Below, in pieces: positions 1 to 8,464 of a stretch of DNA of 64,000 nt. A program made the translations under genes and the position numbers. Under the pieces are notes generated by a model that searched no databases, was not told the origin of the DNA, and worked only from the letters and a program-made list of their open reading frames with translations. The DNA comes from Ammoniphilus resinae. Its GTDB lineage: Bacteria; Bacillota; Bacilli; Aneurinibacillales; RAOX-1. Every line of letters starts with the position of its first letter. Within the stretch, counting starts at the first letter, position 1. The stretch is from positions 62,001 through 126,000 of the forward strand of contig NZ_JAGGKT010000013.1 of assembly GCF_017873965.1 (NCBI RefSeq). Reading direction: 5' to 3'.

Positions 1-1866
1 GAAAAGTCAATTCAAACGATTCCGATTGCTGCCCCGAGAGGGAAGATCTTAGATAAAGGTGGACAGGTGCTAGTTGACAATAAAGTATCCTATACAGCCG
101 TCTTTCGTGAGGAAGATTGGATGACAAAGGATTATATTTTGAAATTGGCCAAAAAAATTTCACCCCTTTTAACCATGACGGAAGAAGATATCATTAAAAA
201 GATGGACACTGGATTTAATGAGAAAGGTGAGGCTGTTATTCGTAAGGATCCTAAGTTTTTGGAAAAAGACTTGAAATTCGATATTACCTTGAAGGAAATG
301 TCGATTCTTTCAGAAAGACGGACAGAACTAAAAGGGATCGACGTCGTTGTAAAACCGATAAGACAATATCATGCTTTTGACAACCAATACCCATCGGTGC
401 AAACGATTGGGTATGTCAGACCCTATGCGGTAGCTGAAACAGCCAGTGCAACAGGAGACTACTATAAAGATAAAAAAGATATTTACGTTCCCAACCAATA
501 TGTTGGGATGGATGGTGTGGAATTCAGTTATGAAGATGAACTGATGGGTGAAAACGGGAGCAAGAAATTACTTGTAAACGCCCGTGGGACATTGCTTGAA
601 GAGCTTTCTGTAAGCAAACCAAAGCCGGGCAGTAATCTGTATTTGACCTTTGACCATCGAGTGCAGTTAGAAACACAACAATTTATTGCCAATTACCTGG
701 AGAGTCTGCGGAAAAATCCACGCACTCCTCCAAGTGCCCGTGTAGTGAAAAATGCTTATGCAGTGGCTATTGAAACCGAAACGGGGAAAATTGCCTCGAT
801 CGTTAGTTTCCCAGATTATAATCCAAATCTATGGGTGCAGGGCGTGGACCAGGAAAAATATAATGACATCCAATTTTCTATTATCAACGGAACGATTCGA
901 CCGGCTCCTTACGATGCCCGTCCGCTCCCTTATAAAGAGGCAGAAGGACATCCACTTTCCATTTCGCCGATCGGTTCAGTTATTAAACCTTTAACTGTTT
1001 TAATGGCTTTAAATGAAAAGCTAATCACCCCGAACGATCAATGGCAAGACGCCGTAGTTTATCGCTACGGAAAAGGGTCAGATACAATTACGAATGCCAG
1101 TAGACGAGATTTGGGGCTATTGACACCTCAAAAGGCCCTGCAAAAATCCTCGAACACCTATATGGCGAGGATTGGTGAGTTATTATATGAGCAAAATAAA
1201 AGTTCCTTAAAAACATTTCAAAAGTACCACCATGCGTTTGGACTGGGGATAAAAACAGGTGTCAACCTGCCTTTTGAAAGCAAGGGGGTGGAGGATTATA
1301 TCTCAACAAGTCAGTCTGTAAGTACCCTGTTTGCCTTGGTACAAGCCTCTTTCGGTCAGCAGGAAAAGTATTCTGCCATGCAGTTAGCCCAATATGCTGC
1401 GACGCTTGCGAATAAAGGAAAAAGATTGCGTCCACACATTGTTGATCGAATTGAAACAAACGGTAAATCAAAGACAGTGCAGCCGGATGTTTTGAGTAAA
1501 ACGGAGTACCCGGAAGAATATTGGAAGGTTATCTACCAAGGAATGAAAATGGTTACCCAGCCAGGTGGGACTGCAGCAATTCCTTTTCAAGGATTTCCAT
1601 ATACTGTAGCAGCAAAAACAGGGACATCCGAACAAGATATGTTTGTTGAATATGAAGAAGGAAAATGGAAAAAAGATCGTCGAGTCGAAAATGCAACTTT
1701 TATTGGCTTTGCTCCTGCTGATCATCCAAAACTGGCAGTGGCCGTGATTGTTCCTGAAGGCGGTCAAGGGACCAATTCAGCCACATACATTGCCCGGGGG
1801 ATCTTTGATATATACAATAAATACGTTGGCCTAAACGGCCAGCCTGCTGGAGAGGAAACACCATAA
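1..1866 (+). CDS. Class B penicillin-binding protein (transpeptidase), 5' end outside window
   Basis: A D,D-transpeptidase that cross-links peptidoglycan on the outer face of the membrane. The reading frame is open from base 1, and the first residues read as the APRGKILDKGG element that follows the membrane anchor in PBP2-like proteins, so the gene starts upstream and the GTG at 67 is not the start. All three active-site motifs are visible: SxxK (SVIK, codons at 976-987), SxN (SSN, near 1147-1155) and KTG (near 1615-1623). The N-terminal part is a PBP dimer domain. The product resembles Bacillus PbpA/PbpH in layout, but the exact paralogue cannot be named without the N-terminus. It ends 25 bases before the next small gene. 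Confidence 0.93.
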   Translation, partial: EKSIQTIPIAAPRGKILDKGGQVLVDNKVSYTAVFREEDWMTKDYILKLAKKISPLLTMTEEDIIKKMDTGFNEKGEAVIRKDPKFLEKDLKFDITLKEMSILSERRTELKGIDVVVKPIRQYHAFDNQYPSVQTIGYVRPYAVAETASATGDYYKDKKDIYVPNQYVGMDGVEFSYEDELMGENGSKKLLVNARGTLLEELSVSKPKPGSNLYLTFDHRVQLETQQFIANYLESLRKNPRTPPSARVVKNAYAVAIETETGKIASIVSFPDYNPNLWVQGVDQEKYNDIQFSIINGTIRPAPYDARPLPYKEAEGHPLSISPIGSVIKPLTVLMALNEKLITPNDQWQDAVVYRYGKGSDTITNASRRDLGLLTPQKALQKSSNTYMARIGELLYEQNKSSLKTFQKYHHAFGLGIKTGVNLPFESKGVEDYISTSQSVSTLFALVQASFGQQEKYSAMQLAQYAATLANKGKRLRPHIVDRIETNGKSKTVQPDVLSKTEYPEEYWKVIYQGMKMVTQPGGTAAIPFQGFPYTVAAKTGTSEQDMFVEYEEGKWKKDRRVENATFIGFAPADHPKLAVAVIVPEGGQGTNSATYIARGIFDIYNKYVGLNGQPAGEETP

Positions 1867-1891
1867 TTTCAAATGAAAAGAGGATGGATCA

Positions 1892-2122
1892 ATGCAACAT
1901 CACGTAATTCTAAAAAAAGATAATTGGAATATGATTCTTGTCGATGTAAAGGGAACAAAAATTGAAGTGAGGGAGATCTCTACCGAATGGGGCGAAGAAA
2001 AGCACGTCTTCCACTCCAGACCGGAATTAATGAATTGGGTTCATTCGCACTATAGAGCAGTTGACTACGTAGGACAAGAAGAAGAGTACGAACAAATCAT
2101 TGAGAATTTCAGTAAAGTATAA
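1892..2122 (+). CDS. Small hypothetical protein, 76 aa
   Basis: An unrecognised 76-residue soluble protein with many charged and aromatic residues and a strongly acidic C-terminal third. The ATG follows a GAGGA Shine-Dalgarno sequence at a good distance. It lies directly downstream of the penicillin-binding protein on the same strand and ends at a strong hairpin, so it is probably cotranscribed with it. No membrane segment, cysteine motif or signal peptide is visible. No function is proposed. Confidence 0.6.
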   Translation: MQHHVILKKDNWNMILVDVKGTKIEVREISTEWGEEKHVFHSRPELMNWVHSHYRAVDYVGQEEEYEQIIENFSKV

Positions 2123-2123
2123 A

Positions 2124-2170
2124 AGAAAAAGGATGGAACCGGCTACTTTGCCGATTTCATCCTTTTTTTC
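2124..2170. terminator. Bidirectional terminator between the PBP operon and nth
   Basis: Arms AAAAAGGATGGAA and TTTCATCCTTTTTTT enclose a small CCGGC/GCCG inner stem, with A-tracts and T-tracts on either side. It serves the rightward PBP operon and the leftward nth gene, whose last codons run into it. Confidence 0.8.
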
Positions 2171-2790
2171 CCTTCACGGCATAGATCGCTTAAAGGGCAG
2201 ATCTCACAGGACGGGTTTTGCGCTTTACAATGGTATCTACCAAAAAAAATCAAGCGATGATGTGTCTCTGTCCATTCTTCGCGAGGGACCTTTTTCATTA
2301 AATTGTTTTCAACCTCTAAAACAGTATCTTTCCAGCGGCAAATTCCAAGCCTTTTGCTTACCCGCTCCACATGCGTATCGACGGCAATAGCAGGAACGCC
2401 AAAGGCGTTACTCATCACCACATTTGCCGTTTTTCTTCCTACTCCTGCTAATTTTGTCAAGGCATCATGACTTTGTGGCACCTCGCCCCCATACTCTTCA
2501 AGAAGAGTTCGACAAAGTTTTTGGATGTTCTTCGCCTTACTTCGGTATAACCCAATTTGCTTAATATCCTGTTCCAATTCTTTAAGCGGGACGGAGAGGT
2601 AATCTGATGGGGTTTTGTATTTTTTAAATAATTCCTCCGTTACTTGGTTTACCTTCTTATCAGTACACTGGGCACTAAGCAATACGGCAATGGTTAATTC
2701 GAAAGGATTGCTGTGATTCAATTCACAATGCGCATCTGGAAACATGTCTTTTAATGTATCTAAAATTCTATTCATTGTTTGTTTATTCAT
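2143..2790 (-). CDS. nth: Endonuclease III
   Basis: DNA glycosylase/AP lyase that removes oxidised pyrimidines in base-excision repair. The 215 residues match the family length. The helix-hairpin-helix motif LAGVGRKTANVV carries the catalytic lysine (Lys120), and the catalytic aspartate is Asp138 in VDTHVERVSKRLG. Four cysteines at 188, 195, 198 and 204 give the C-x6-C-x2-C-x5-C pattern of the [4Fe-4S] loop. The ATG at 2790 has a modest GGGTGA ribosome site. In Bacillus nth also lies close to a penicillin-binding protein gene, which fits this context. Confidence 0.97.
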   Translation of the reverse strand: MNKQTMNRILDTLKDMFPDAHCELNHSNPFELTIAVLLSAQCTDKKVNQVTEELFKKYKTPSDYLSVPLKELEQDIKQIGLYRSKAKNIQKLCRTLLEEYGGEVPQSHDALTKLAGVGRKTANVVMSNAFGVPAIAVDTHVERVSKRLGICRWKDTVLEVENNLMKKVPREEWTETHHRLIFFGRYHCKAQNPSCEICPLSDLCREGKKRMKSAK

Positions 2791-2883
2791 TACGATTCAC
2801 CCACTCTATCATAACAAAAAGGAACATAAATGCACATCAATTGTCATAGAAATAAATAAGTATAGATATGGGAGGTAGGGAAA

Positions 2884-3711
2884 ATGTACACTCACAACAA
2901 ACCTTTAAACCTGTCACCCTATGATCATCCGGATATCTATCCCGGTCCTTCTCCTTCGTCTTCTTTTCTCTACTATAAAGATCAGGCATTTCCCTTATCC
3001 GGCGTTCAAACGCTGGATAAACTTCAATTAAACTATAACGGCAAAAAGCAATCGCTTGCTGCTTTTCTTGAGCAATTGGGCGCTGCCCCACTACCTGATC
3101 GCTATCCCATGTTAAGCTATGGATCCAATGTATGCCTCGCGCAACTTAAATATAAATTTCATTTAAATCCTCAAATTAGTGATATAACAATCCATATCCG
3201 TGGACGAATATGGGATACGGATGTGATTTATGCTAGTTATATGGCAAAATACGGTGCCTTACCTGCCACTCTTGGGCCAATGAAAGGAGCAAGGTGTCAA
3301 GTTTGGTTAAGCTTTCTCGATGAAAAGCAGTTTCGACTAATTACGCAAACCGAAAGTGTCTATACCATCGCCAGACATCAAGCGAGGAAGCTGGTTTTAG
3401 ATAACGGTATAACCCCCTCCGAATTTTATGCTTATTTTTATCCTGACGCATTTACATTTGGCAGAGGGTTCTTTCGTTTTCCCGATATCCCTGCAACCAA
3501 TACCAGGGCTCAAGCAGTTTGGGAAGCCCATATGCTTCAGCAGATTAGCAATCTGCTGGGGATGGAACGAGAATTTTTTATCAAAGAGGTTCGTAATAAA
3601 GCTGGATTCCGAAAACAGGTTCAGGAATTTCTCCGCCTATTTTCCGCCCCTATTTCGCATCCCGACTGGGAATTGGCAAAAAAAATTAAAAAGTGGAAAG
3701 AGATTAAATAA
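2884..3711 (+). CDS. Hypothetical protein, possibly gamma-glutamylcyclotransferase-like
   Basis: A 275-residue soluble protein with no signal peptide. Residues around 77-80 read YGSN, and further on there is an Ala-Thr-Leu-x-Pro stretch followed by a tE(S)xY pattern. That order recalls the gamma-glutamylcyclotransferase-like fold, but the usual short N-terminal placement of the YGSN strand is not respected, so the link is tentative. The ATG is preceded by GGGAGGT at a good distance. The gene stands alone and ends in a compact terminator shared with the convergent YetF-type gene. Confidence 0.7.
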   Translation: MYTHNKPLNLSPYDHPDIYPGPSPSSSFLYYKDQAFPLSGVQTLDKLQLNYNGKKQSLAAFLEQLGAAPLPDRYPMLSYGSNVCLAQLKYKFHLNPQISDITIHIRGRIWDTDVIYASYMAKYGALPATLGPMKGARCQVWLSFLDEKQFRLITQTESVYTIARHQARKLVLDNGITPSEFYAYFYPDAFTFGRGFFRFPDIPATNTRAQAVWEAHMLQQISNLLGMEREFFIKEVRNKAGFRKQVQEFLRLFSAPISHPDWELAKKIKKWKEIK

Positions 3712-3738
3712 AACCCTACTGTCGATAGGGTTCTTTTT
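3711..3738. terminator. Convergent terminator
   Basis: Inverted repeat AACCCTA / TAGGGTT with a 7-base loop followed by CTTTTTG. It overlaps the last codons of the leftward gene and lies just after the stop of the rightward gene. Confidence 0.7.
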
Positions 3739-4444
3739 GTTTACTTATATATAAGTTTCCATCTGACTCAAGCAGAGCTAAAAAAACATTACTTGCATCA
3801 TCAATCCCGTTTTCCTTTAGCTGATTATTTAGCCAGTCTTCCGTTAATTGATTTCTCATTAAATTTCCCTCTTGAACATGCCCGTCCTCAATAAGGACTG
3901 TTGGCATTTTTACTTCTGACGGAGCTATATTTTTATTCAAATCATCAAGTGTGATAGGATTTGCCTTCGCTTTTGTCAACATACTAATTTCCCCGTTTGG
4001 TTCGAGGATTGCTACTTCCACATCGGAAAGTTTGGAAATATTATTAAGTCTCGCAGCCATTAGCAACATGTCTAATGTAACTTTTGATTTTTTCATCATA
4101 TTTTTCAGGATTTTCCCTTTAGATATAAGGATGATCGGCTCCTCATCAAAAAAACGGCGAAGTTTTAGTGATCTTAAAGCTAGAGTAGTAATTAGGTAAT
4201 GGATTCCCGTTAATGTTAAGGCTACCGCAAATGGTCCGGTGAGATTAGTTTCCCCAGTAACTAACGGTTCCCCAATCACATCACCAATCACGATTGCAAA
4301 CAAAAAGTCCTGGGCCTGTAGATTGCTTAGCGTTCGCTGGCCAAGGAATTTGATAATGCCAAACAGGAAGGCATATGCCACAACCGCTCGAACAATAAAG
4401 CCCCATACAGTCAGGTTCACGTCCCCTTGCCAGAAATCCATCAT
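3716..4444 (-). CDS. YetF/DUF421-family membrane protein
   Basis: A 242-residue protein of the DUF421 (YetF/YrbG/YkjA) family. Three hydrophobic segments lie in about the first 90 residues, with the family signature FLGQRTLSNLQAQDF between the first two. A cytoplasmic YetF C-terminal domain follows, including the conserved FDEEPIILISKGKI stretch. Members are abundant in spore-formers, and some affect spore properties, but the biochemical role here is unknown. The tandem ATG start follows a GGGGGG ribosome site. It is divergent from the small gene at 4618. Confidence 0.9.
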   Translation of the reverse strand: MMDFWQGDVNLTVWGFIVRAVVAYAFLFGIIKFLGQRTLSNLQAQDFLFAIVIGDVIGEPLVTGETNLTGPFAVALTLTGIHYLITTLALRSLKLRRFFDEEPIILISKGKILKNMMKKSKVTLDMLLMAARLNNISKLSDVEVAILEPNGEISMLTKAKANPITLDDLNKNIAPSEVKMPTVLIEDGHVQEGNLMRNQLTEDWLNNQLKENGIDDASNVFLALLESDGNLYISKQKEPYRQ

Positions 4445-4572
4445 GTTCGCCCCCCTATTTTATTGTCCCTTTAATATGTACCGTTCAGTGGAATATCATC
4501 CCTTGAAGAGACAAAAGCAACATTATTCAATAATTTGTTAAAATGTTTTCGTACAAGATCCCATTTAAGTAG

Positions 4573-4578
4573 TATAAT
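4573..4578 (+). promoter_or_regulatory. Probable -10 element of the small gene at 4618
   Basis: A perfect TATAAT lies about 40 bases upstream of the GTG start. No convincing -35 hexamer was found at 17 bases, so only the -10 is claimed. Confidence 0.4.
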
Positions 4579-4617
4579 AATCTTGAAATACTATAAAATT
4601 CCTGTGGGGGTGCTCCG

Positions 4618-4836
4618 GTGTACGCCAGAGAAGTATTACAAACAGCATTAACTGATCAGGGAATCTCTACAGAAATAGTGGGAGATGCGATTTATCGTTT
4701 TACCCAGTATGAATGTGAGTGGATGGTTCCTCAGCATATCATTAATCAAATGCTGGATCGGAATGATGTTGATCAAACCACGAATTTTATTGCCTCAAAA
4801 TTATTTTATCTTGTTCGTCGAATTGATGAAGAATGA
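4618..4836 (+). CDS. Small hypothetical protein, 72 aa
   Basis: An unrecognised soluble 72-residue protein. The GTG start is supported by GGGGGTG just upstream and a TATAAT box before it. There is no membrane segment or metal-binding motif. It is followed by a strong hairpin shared with the convergent gene at 4923-5093. Confidence 0.6.
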   Translation: MYAREVLQTALTDQGISTEIVGDAIYRFTQYECEWMVPQHIINQMLDRNDVDQTTNFIASKLFYLVRRIDEE

Positions 4837-4881
4837 TTGAGGTCCTTTGAAAAGGTTTACACTTCCCTACAAAAGAAAAAG

Positions 4882-4911
4882 AAAAGGCTGACCCAAGTTG
4901 GACAGCCTTTT
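4882..4911. terminator. Convergent terminator
   Basis: Perfect AAAAGGCTG / CAGCCTTTT arms with a 12-base loop, between the stop of the rightward 72-residue gene and the stop of the leftward 56-residue gene. Confidence 0.8.
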
Positions 4912-4922
4912 CATTATTATGA

Positions 4923-5093
4923 TTATGCATCAATGCTTTGTACAGCGTGCTCCCAAGACGGAAAATAAAACAAGGCGTTTCTCATTAAACGAGGATCCTT
5001 TTCCTTCACTTTCTTTTTGCTTAAGGACTCACCCTTCACCTTCAACTGCTGCAACCGACTCCGGACTTCGTCTAACCTCATATCTGCTTCCAC
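4923..5093 (-). CDS. Small hypothetical protein, 56 aa
   Basis: A short, highly charged, probably helical protein whose body reads RLDEVRSRLQQLKVKG followed by a basic KKKVKEK stretch and an aromatic tail. An upstream in-frame ATG would give 85 residues, but an AAGGAG ribosome site lies 8 bases before the GTG at 5093, which makes the 56-residue form more likely. The function is unknown. Sharing a convergent terminator supports a real transcript. Confidence 0.5.
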   Translation of the reverse strand: MEADMRLDEVRSRLQQLKVKGESLSKKKVKEKDPRLMRNALFYFPSWEHAVQSIDA

Positions 5094-5272
5094 ATACAAC
5101 ACTCCTTTTTTAGTATTGTTGTTGGAATATTCCTGAAGTTTGTCTACTATAATTATAAGACAATTGGACAGTGGATGCAAATCGGAAAGAAAGTTTATTT
5201 TTTTGTTGCGTTAGCTCCTTTATTATAGGTACAATGACTCTATATGAGTTTTAGAAATAGGAGGATTTTGGA

Positions 5273-5662
5273 ATGCCTTGGTGGACATCAACGATTATAA
5301 TTTTGGTAGTGTTAGGGGTTGCGTATTATTTTCTTTACCGTAAAATGAAACAAAGAACAAATGATTTCAATAAAATGTATTCCGCGCATAAGGAAGTTCG
5401 GGAAATCTTTGTTTTAAATAAAAAGATTGTCAAACAGCCGATCCGTCCCGGATTAAAATTCCCCAAAGTTAAAACATACCAGGTCACAGCAAGAGTCACC
5501 CTCTCCCAAGCAAAAAAGGGAGCTAGCTTCAGCACAACCCAGACCTTCTCATTCATGACCGAGAAGAAAGAGTATGAAAAAATTCAAGTCAATCGTAAAT
5601 ACCGTGTAGAAATCGCCGGTAATTATATAGGTAAAGTATTGGGCGGGAAAAAGGTAGGATAA
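5273..5662 (+). CDS. Membrane-anchored hypothetical protein, 129 aa
   Basis: One N-terminal hydrophobic segment (about residues 5-20, IIILVVLGVAYYFLY) is followed by a basic soluble domain of about 100 residues rich in beta-forming residues. The N-terminus-out anchor and Arg/Lys just after the helix suggest the domain faces the cytoplasm. The start has a clear AGGAGG-like site (ATAGGAGGATTTTGG). It forms a single-gene unit ending in a textbook terminator. The family was not recognised. Confidence 0.65.
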   Translation: MPWWTSTIIILVVLGVAYYFLYRKMKQRTNDFNKMYSAHKEVREIFVLNKKIVKQPIRPGLKFPKVKTYQVTARVTLSQAKKGASFSTTQTFSFMTEKKEYEKIQVNRKYRVEIAGNYIGKVLGGKKVG

Positions 5663-5664
5663 AT

Positions 5665-5692
5665 AAAAAAGGTGCTTTCGCACCTTTTTTTA
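5665..5692. terminator. Convergent terminator
   Basis: GGTGC-TTTC-GCACC stem flanked by AAAAAA and TTTTTTT. It works in both directions, for the 129-residue protein and the leftward exported protein. Confidence 0.85.
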
Positions 5693-6817
5693 TTTATCCA
5701 ACAAATCCAATGTGGAATGAATATCCAGTTTCCATCTTTCCAACAGGCTTGTCCTAGAAAAGATAAAAGGTAAGGTGATTTTTTCTTCCTGCTCCCCTTT
5801 TCGCTTGATCAAAATATCTGCTTGTTGTTCCACATATAAAGGAGATAGCCTTTGTTGGTTTGTCCAAACCCGGTACAGCCGAAATCCGTCTAAATCCTGT
5901 AGTTGATTGATAAATCGATCAATACTTTTTGCATCCGCTTGGTTCAACATTAATTGAATCATACTGTAATCTTGCTCTTGAGCTGCTGCAAGAAAAATTT
6001 GGATCAATTCATCAGGGGTTCCCTGTACAATTTTTTGCAATATATGACCTGATGCCTTATCTACCATTAAATCATGTCCGGGGTCTGGGTAGCTCCTTCG
6101 ATGTGTCGTACTGTTTTTGAAATGAATACAAAAATGGCCTGGGAAGTTATTCCAGGTAATCGCACCGCCACCATGTGGCATGCCATGCATGGATGCTGCC
6201 AAAATCTTTCCGTTTACTTTAATCAAGATTGCTCTTCGTTTCCAACTCCACTTTCCATTATAAATCCTTTTCATGATCACTGTATCTTCTGCTGAAGCAG
6301 GTTGTACATCTGCATGCTGACTACCTGCTCTTCGCTGAACCCGGAAAGAAAGCCCTGTCTCCAGATCAATCACTTGTGCAAAATCCATGCGTGGAAATAG
6401 TTGATTGGCCTCCTCCCAGCTTACATCACGTCCAAAATGGTGTTTACGTAAGAGAAGGATACTTGATTCCAGTTCATCCTTTAACGGTTGTGATAACAAA
6501 ACCTTTTTACCGGTTTCAAAGTGATATAAATTTAAAGAATAACCAATTGTATATCTTTCCGTTTTTCCCTTTTGCGTGATTTCTATATAGGCATAGGGAA
6601 GTTCTGGGAGTAAATCGCCCTGCCCTTTGCTTTGTTTCATTCCTTTTACTAACCTTTTAACAAATGATTGATCCTGTAACACCAAATGACTGACAAATCC
6701 CGAGTAAGGAGAAGATTTAACCATTATTGTTACAGTTGCATTTTCCTTTGCTTCGATATCCGTACAAAGCAGAGGGAGTAAACATAGAAGCAATGCAATC
6801 CTTTTATAGATCGTCAT
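5690..6817 (-). CDS. Exported protein with a conserved HG...GHFCIHF...TH motif
   Basis: A 375-residue protein with a classical signal peptide (hydrophobic residues 7-18, cleavage expected near residue 23). The middle contains a dense pattern of His, Cys and Ser: MHGMPHGGGAI, then GHFCIHFKNSTTH, then PGHDLM. I remember similar motifs from uncharacterised exported proteins of Bacillales and Clostridia, but I cannot name a characterised family. The pattern loosely recalls the HG...S.GC signature of L,D-transpeptidases but does not match it. The residues could form a catalytic or metal centre outside the cell. Alternative: a non-enzymatic cell-wall protein. Confidence 0.8.
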   Translation of the reverse strand: MTIYKRIALLLCLLPLLCTDIEAKENATVTIMVKSSPYSGFVSHLVLQDQSFVKRLVKGMKQSKGQGDLLPELPYAYIEITQKGKTERYTIGYSLNLYHFETGKKVLLSQPLKDELESSILLLRKHHFGRDVSWEEANQLFPRMDFAQVIDLETGLSFRVQRRAGSQHADVQPASAEDTVIMKRIYNGKWSWKRRAILIKVNGKILAASMHGMPHGGGAITWNNFPGHFCIHFKNSTTHRRSYPDPGHDLMVDKASGHILQKIVQGTPDELIQIFLAAAQEQDYSMIQLMLNQADAKSIDRFINQLQDLDGFRLYRVWTNQQRLSPLYVEQQADILIKRKGEQEEKITLPFIFSRTSLLERWKLDIHSTLDLLDK

Positions 6818-6882
6818 AAGAAATCACCCCAGGGAAATCAATTGAAAATCAACATCGTTTATCTTCCCCATCCCTCTGTTTT

Positions 6883-7491
6883 TCATGAAACCTTTATTTT
6901 TTTCTTCACAATTTTCATGCCAACCCATAGTACCAACAGAAATACAACAAGTACGACTACAAAACGAATCATGTTTTCCTCACTTAGATGAAAAAAATCA
7001 TGCCCTAGCCATGATTGAATCCAGATTGCAGGCAATTTTCCTATTAATGTTGCAGAGATGTAAGCCTTTGTGCCAACGAGAGAAAGGCCAGCAAGAAGAT
7101 TTAAGACCATGGGCGGGATGATGGGGAATAAACGGAGTAAAAATATGGTCTGAAAGCCTTTCCTGGCTAAGTACGCCTGAAGAGCTCTTGAGCCCTTATA
7201 TCTTCCCAACCTTTTCTTTGCCCAATCAGCCCCAATTGTACGAACTGCCCAAAACATGAAAACAGCCCCGGTGACAGCGCTAAGCCAATTTAATAGAAAT
7301 CCCCACCAAAGCCCAAACACGAAGACATTCGCAGCAGCCACAACGATAAACGGATAGATTGGGAAAAATGTTTGAAAAATAATTAAGCCAGCCCCAATTA
7401 ACGCTGCCCACATCCCTAATGATTGCAAATAGGCGGAAACCTCTTCAACAGAAAAGGAAGAAAATAAATCCAGAAAAACCTCTCCTTTCAT
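6883..7491 (-). CDS. TVP38/TMEM64-family (DedA-like) membrane protein
   Basis: A 202-residue integral membrane protein with the VTT domain: five or six hydrophobic segments and the re-entrant signature FLLRLFPIIPPMVLNLLAGL. Relatives act as lipid scramblases or transporters in other organisms; the bacterial role is not settled. The start is uncertain: the ATG at 7491 has its only ribosome site almost touching it, while AAAGGAGAGG lies inside the frame 5 bases before a CTG at 7473, which could be the true start. Confidence 0.88.
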   Translation of the reverse strand: MKGEVFLDLFSSFSVEEVSAYLQSLGMWAALIGAGLIIFQTFFPIYPFIVVAAANVFVFGLWWGFLLNWLSAVTGAVFMFWAVRTIGADWAKKRLGRYKGSRALQAYLARKGFQTIFLLRLFPIIPPMVLNLLAGLSLVGTKAYISATLIGKLPAIWIQSWLGHDFFHLSEENMIRFVVVLVVFLLVLWVGMKIVKKKIKVS

Positions 7492-7614
7492 TCCCTTTCA
7501 CTATTTTTACCGTTTTCTTTTTCCTGATACTCTGCTAACTTGGGCAAGTGACTATGCCCTATTTCCAATTGCCACATATGATAGTATATAAACTGACCTA
7601 AGGAGAGGATTTCT

Positions 7615-8376
7615 GTGTACCAGCAGCGTAAGTACCAATATGTAGCCAGCAAATGGACAAAAACCCATCTATTAATGCAAGATGATCAAGTCAAAGCCAG
7701 AATTCCGGATACCCGGCCTCTTACCTATGAAAATCTGACGGATATGTTATCTCTTTACTCTGTTCTGTATCTTAAACCCGATAATGGGATGAAAGGGCAA
7801 GGGATTATACGACTCACCCATGTTGAGGATTCCTATTTATTTCATACACGTGAGGCCCAGTGGGAATTTCTCACTTTCGAAGACATGCTTCCTATTCTAA
7901 AACAATTGACAAAAAACTATAAATTTGTTATTCAACAAGGGGTTTCTTTGCTAACTTACCAGGAGCATCCGATCGACTTTCGCGTGCTTCTGCAAAAGCC
8001 TAAAGACAAATGGGTATATTCAGGGATTGTTGGTAAAATGGGCGAAAAAAACAGTATCGTGACGAATATGGCTTTGGGTGGTAAGGGTGTTTCTTTTAAA
8101 ACAGCTCTTACTCAAACGCTGCAGATGGAAGAGGAGGAGATCAAAAGTCTGCGTGATGCCATCCGCGACTTATGTTTTCGCATCGCTGACCAGCTAACCA
8201 GTAAATATCACGGTTTACGGGAATTGGGGATCGACTTGGTCATTGATCCAAATCGAGAGGTGTGGATCTTGGAAGTTAATACGACACCAGGCCACCAACT
8301 TTTTCGAAGTTTACCAAATGAAAAAATATATCAAAGGATCGTACGAAATGTTCGTTTAATTAATGAACAATATTAG
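7615..8376 (+). CDS. YheC/YheD-type ATP-grasp protein (short form)
   Basis: A 253-residue ATP-grasp protein of the YheC/YheD family, members of which associate with the endospore coat in Bacillus. Visible are the ATP-binding lysine strand LKPDNGMKGQG, the HPIDFRVLLQ strand, a glycine-rich loop MALGGKGVS, and the metal-binding ELGIDLVID...WILEVNTTPGHQ. It lacks the extra N-terminal domain of the longer copy at 40704. The GTG start is chosen because of AAGGAGAGG just upstream. The substrate of the ligase is unknown. Confidence 0.88.
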   Translation: MYQQRKYQYVASKWTKTHLLMQDDQVKARIPDTRPLTYENLTDMLSLYSVLYLKPDNGMKGQGIIRLTHVEDSYLFHTREAQWEFLTFEDMLPILKQLTKNYKFVIQQGVSLLTYQEHPIDFRVLLQKPKDKWVYSGIVGKMGEKNSIVTNMALGGKGVSFKTALTQTLQMEEEEIKSLRDAIRDLCFRIADQLTSKYHGLRELGIDLVIDPNREVWILEVNTTPGHQLFRSLPNEKIYQRIVRNVRLINEQY

Positions 8377-8464
8377 TTTGATAAAACGAATCCTACAGGA
8401 TCATTAATTAACCCATTCCACCGTCCGCTCATAGGATATACCAAAAAGCCGGAGGGCGGAAATA

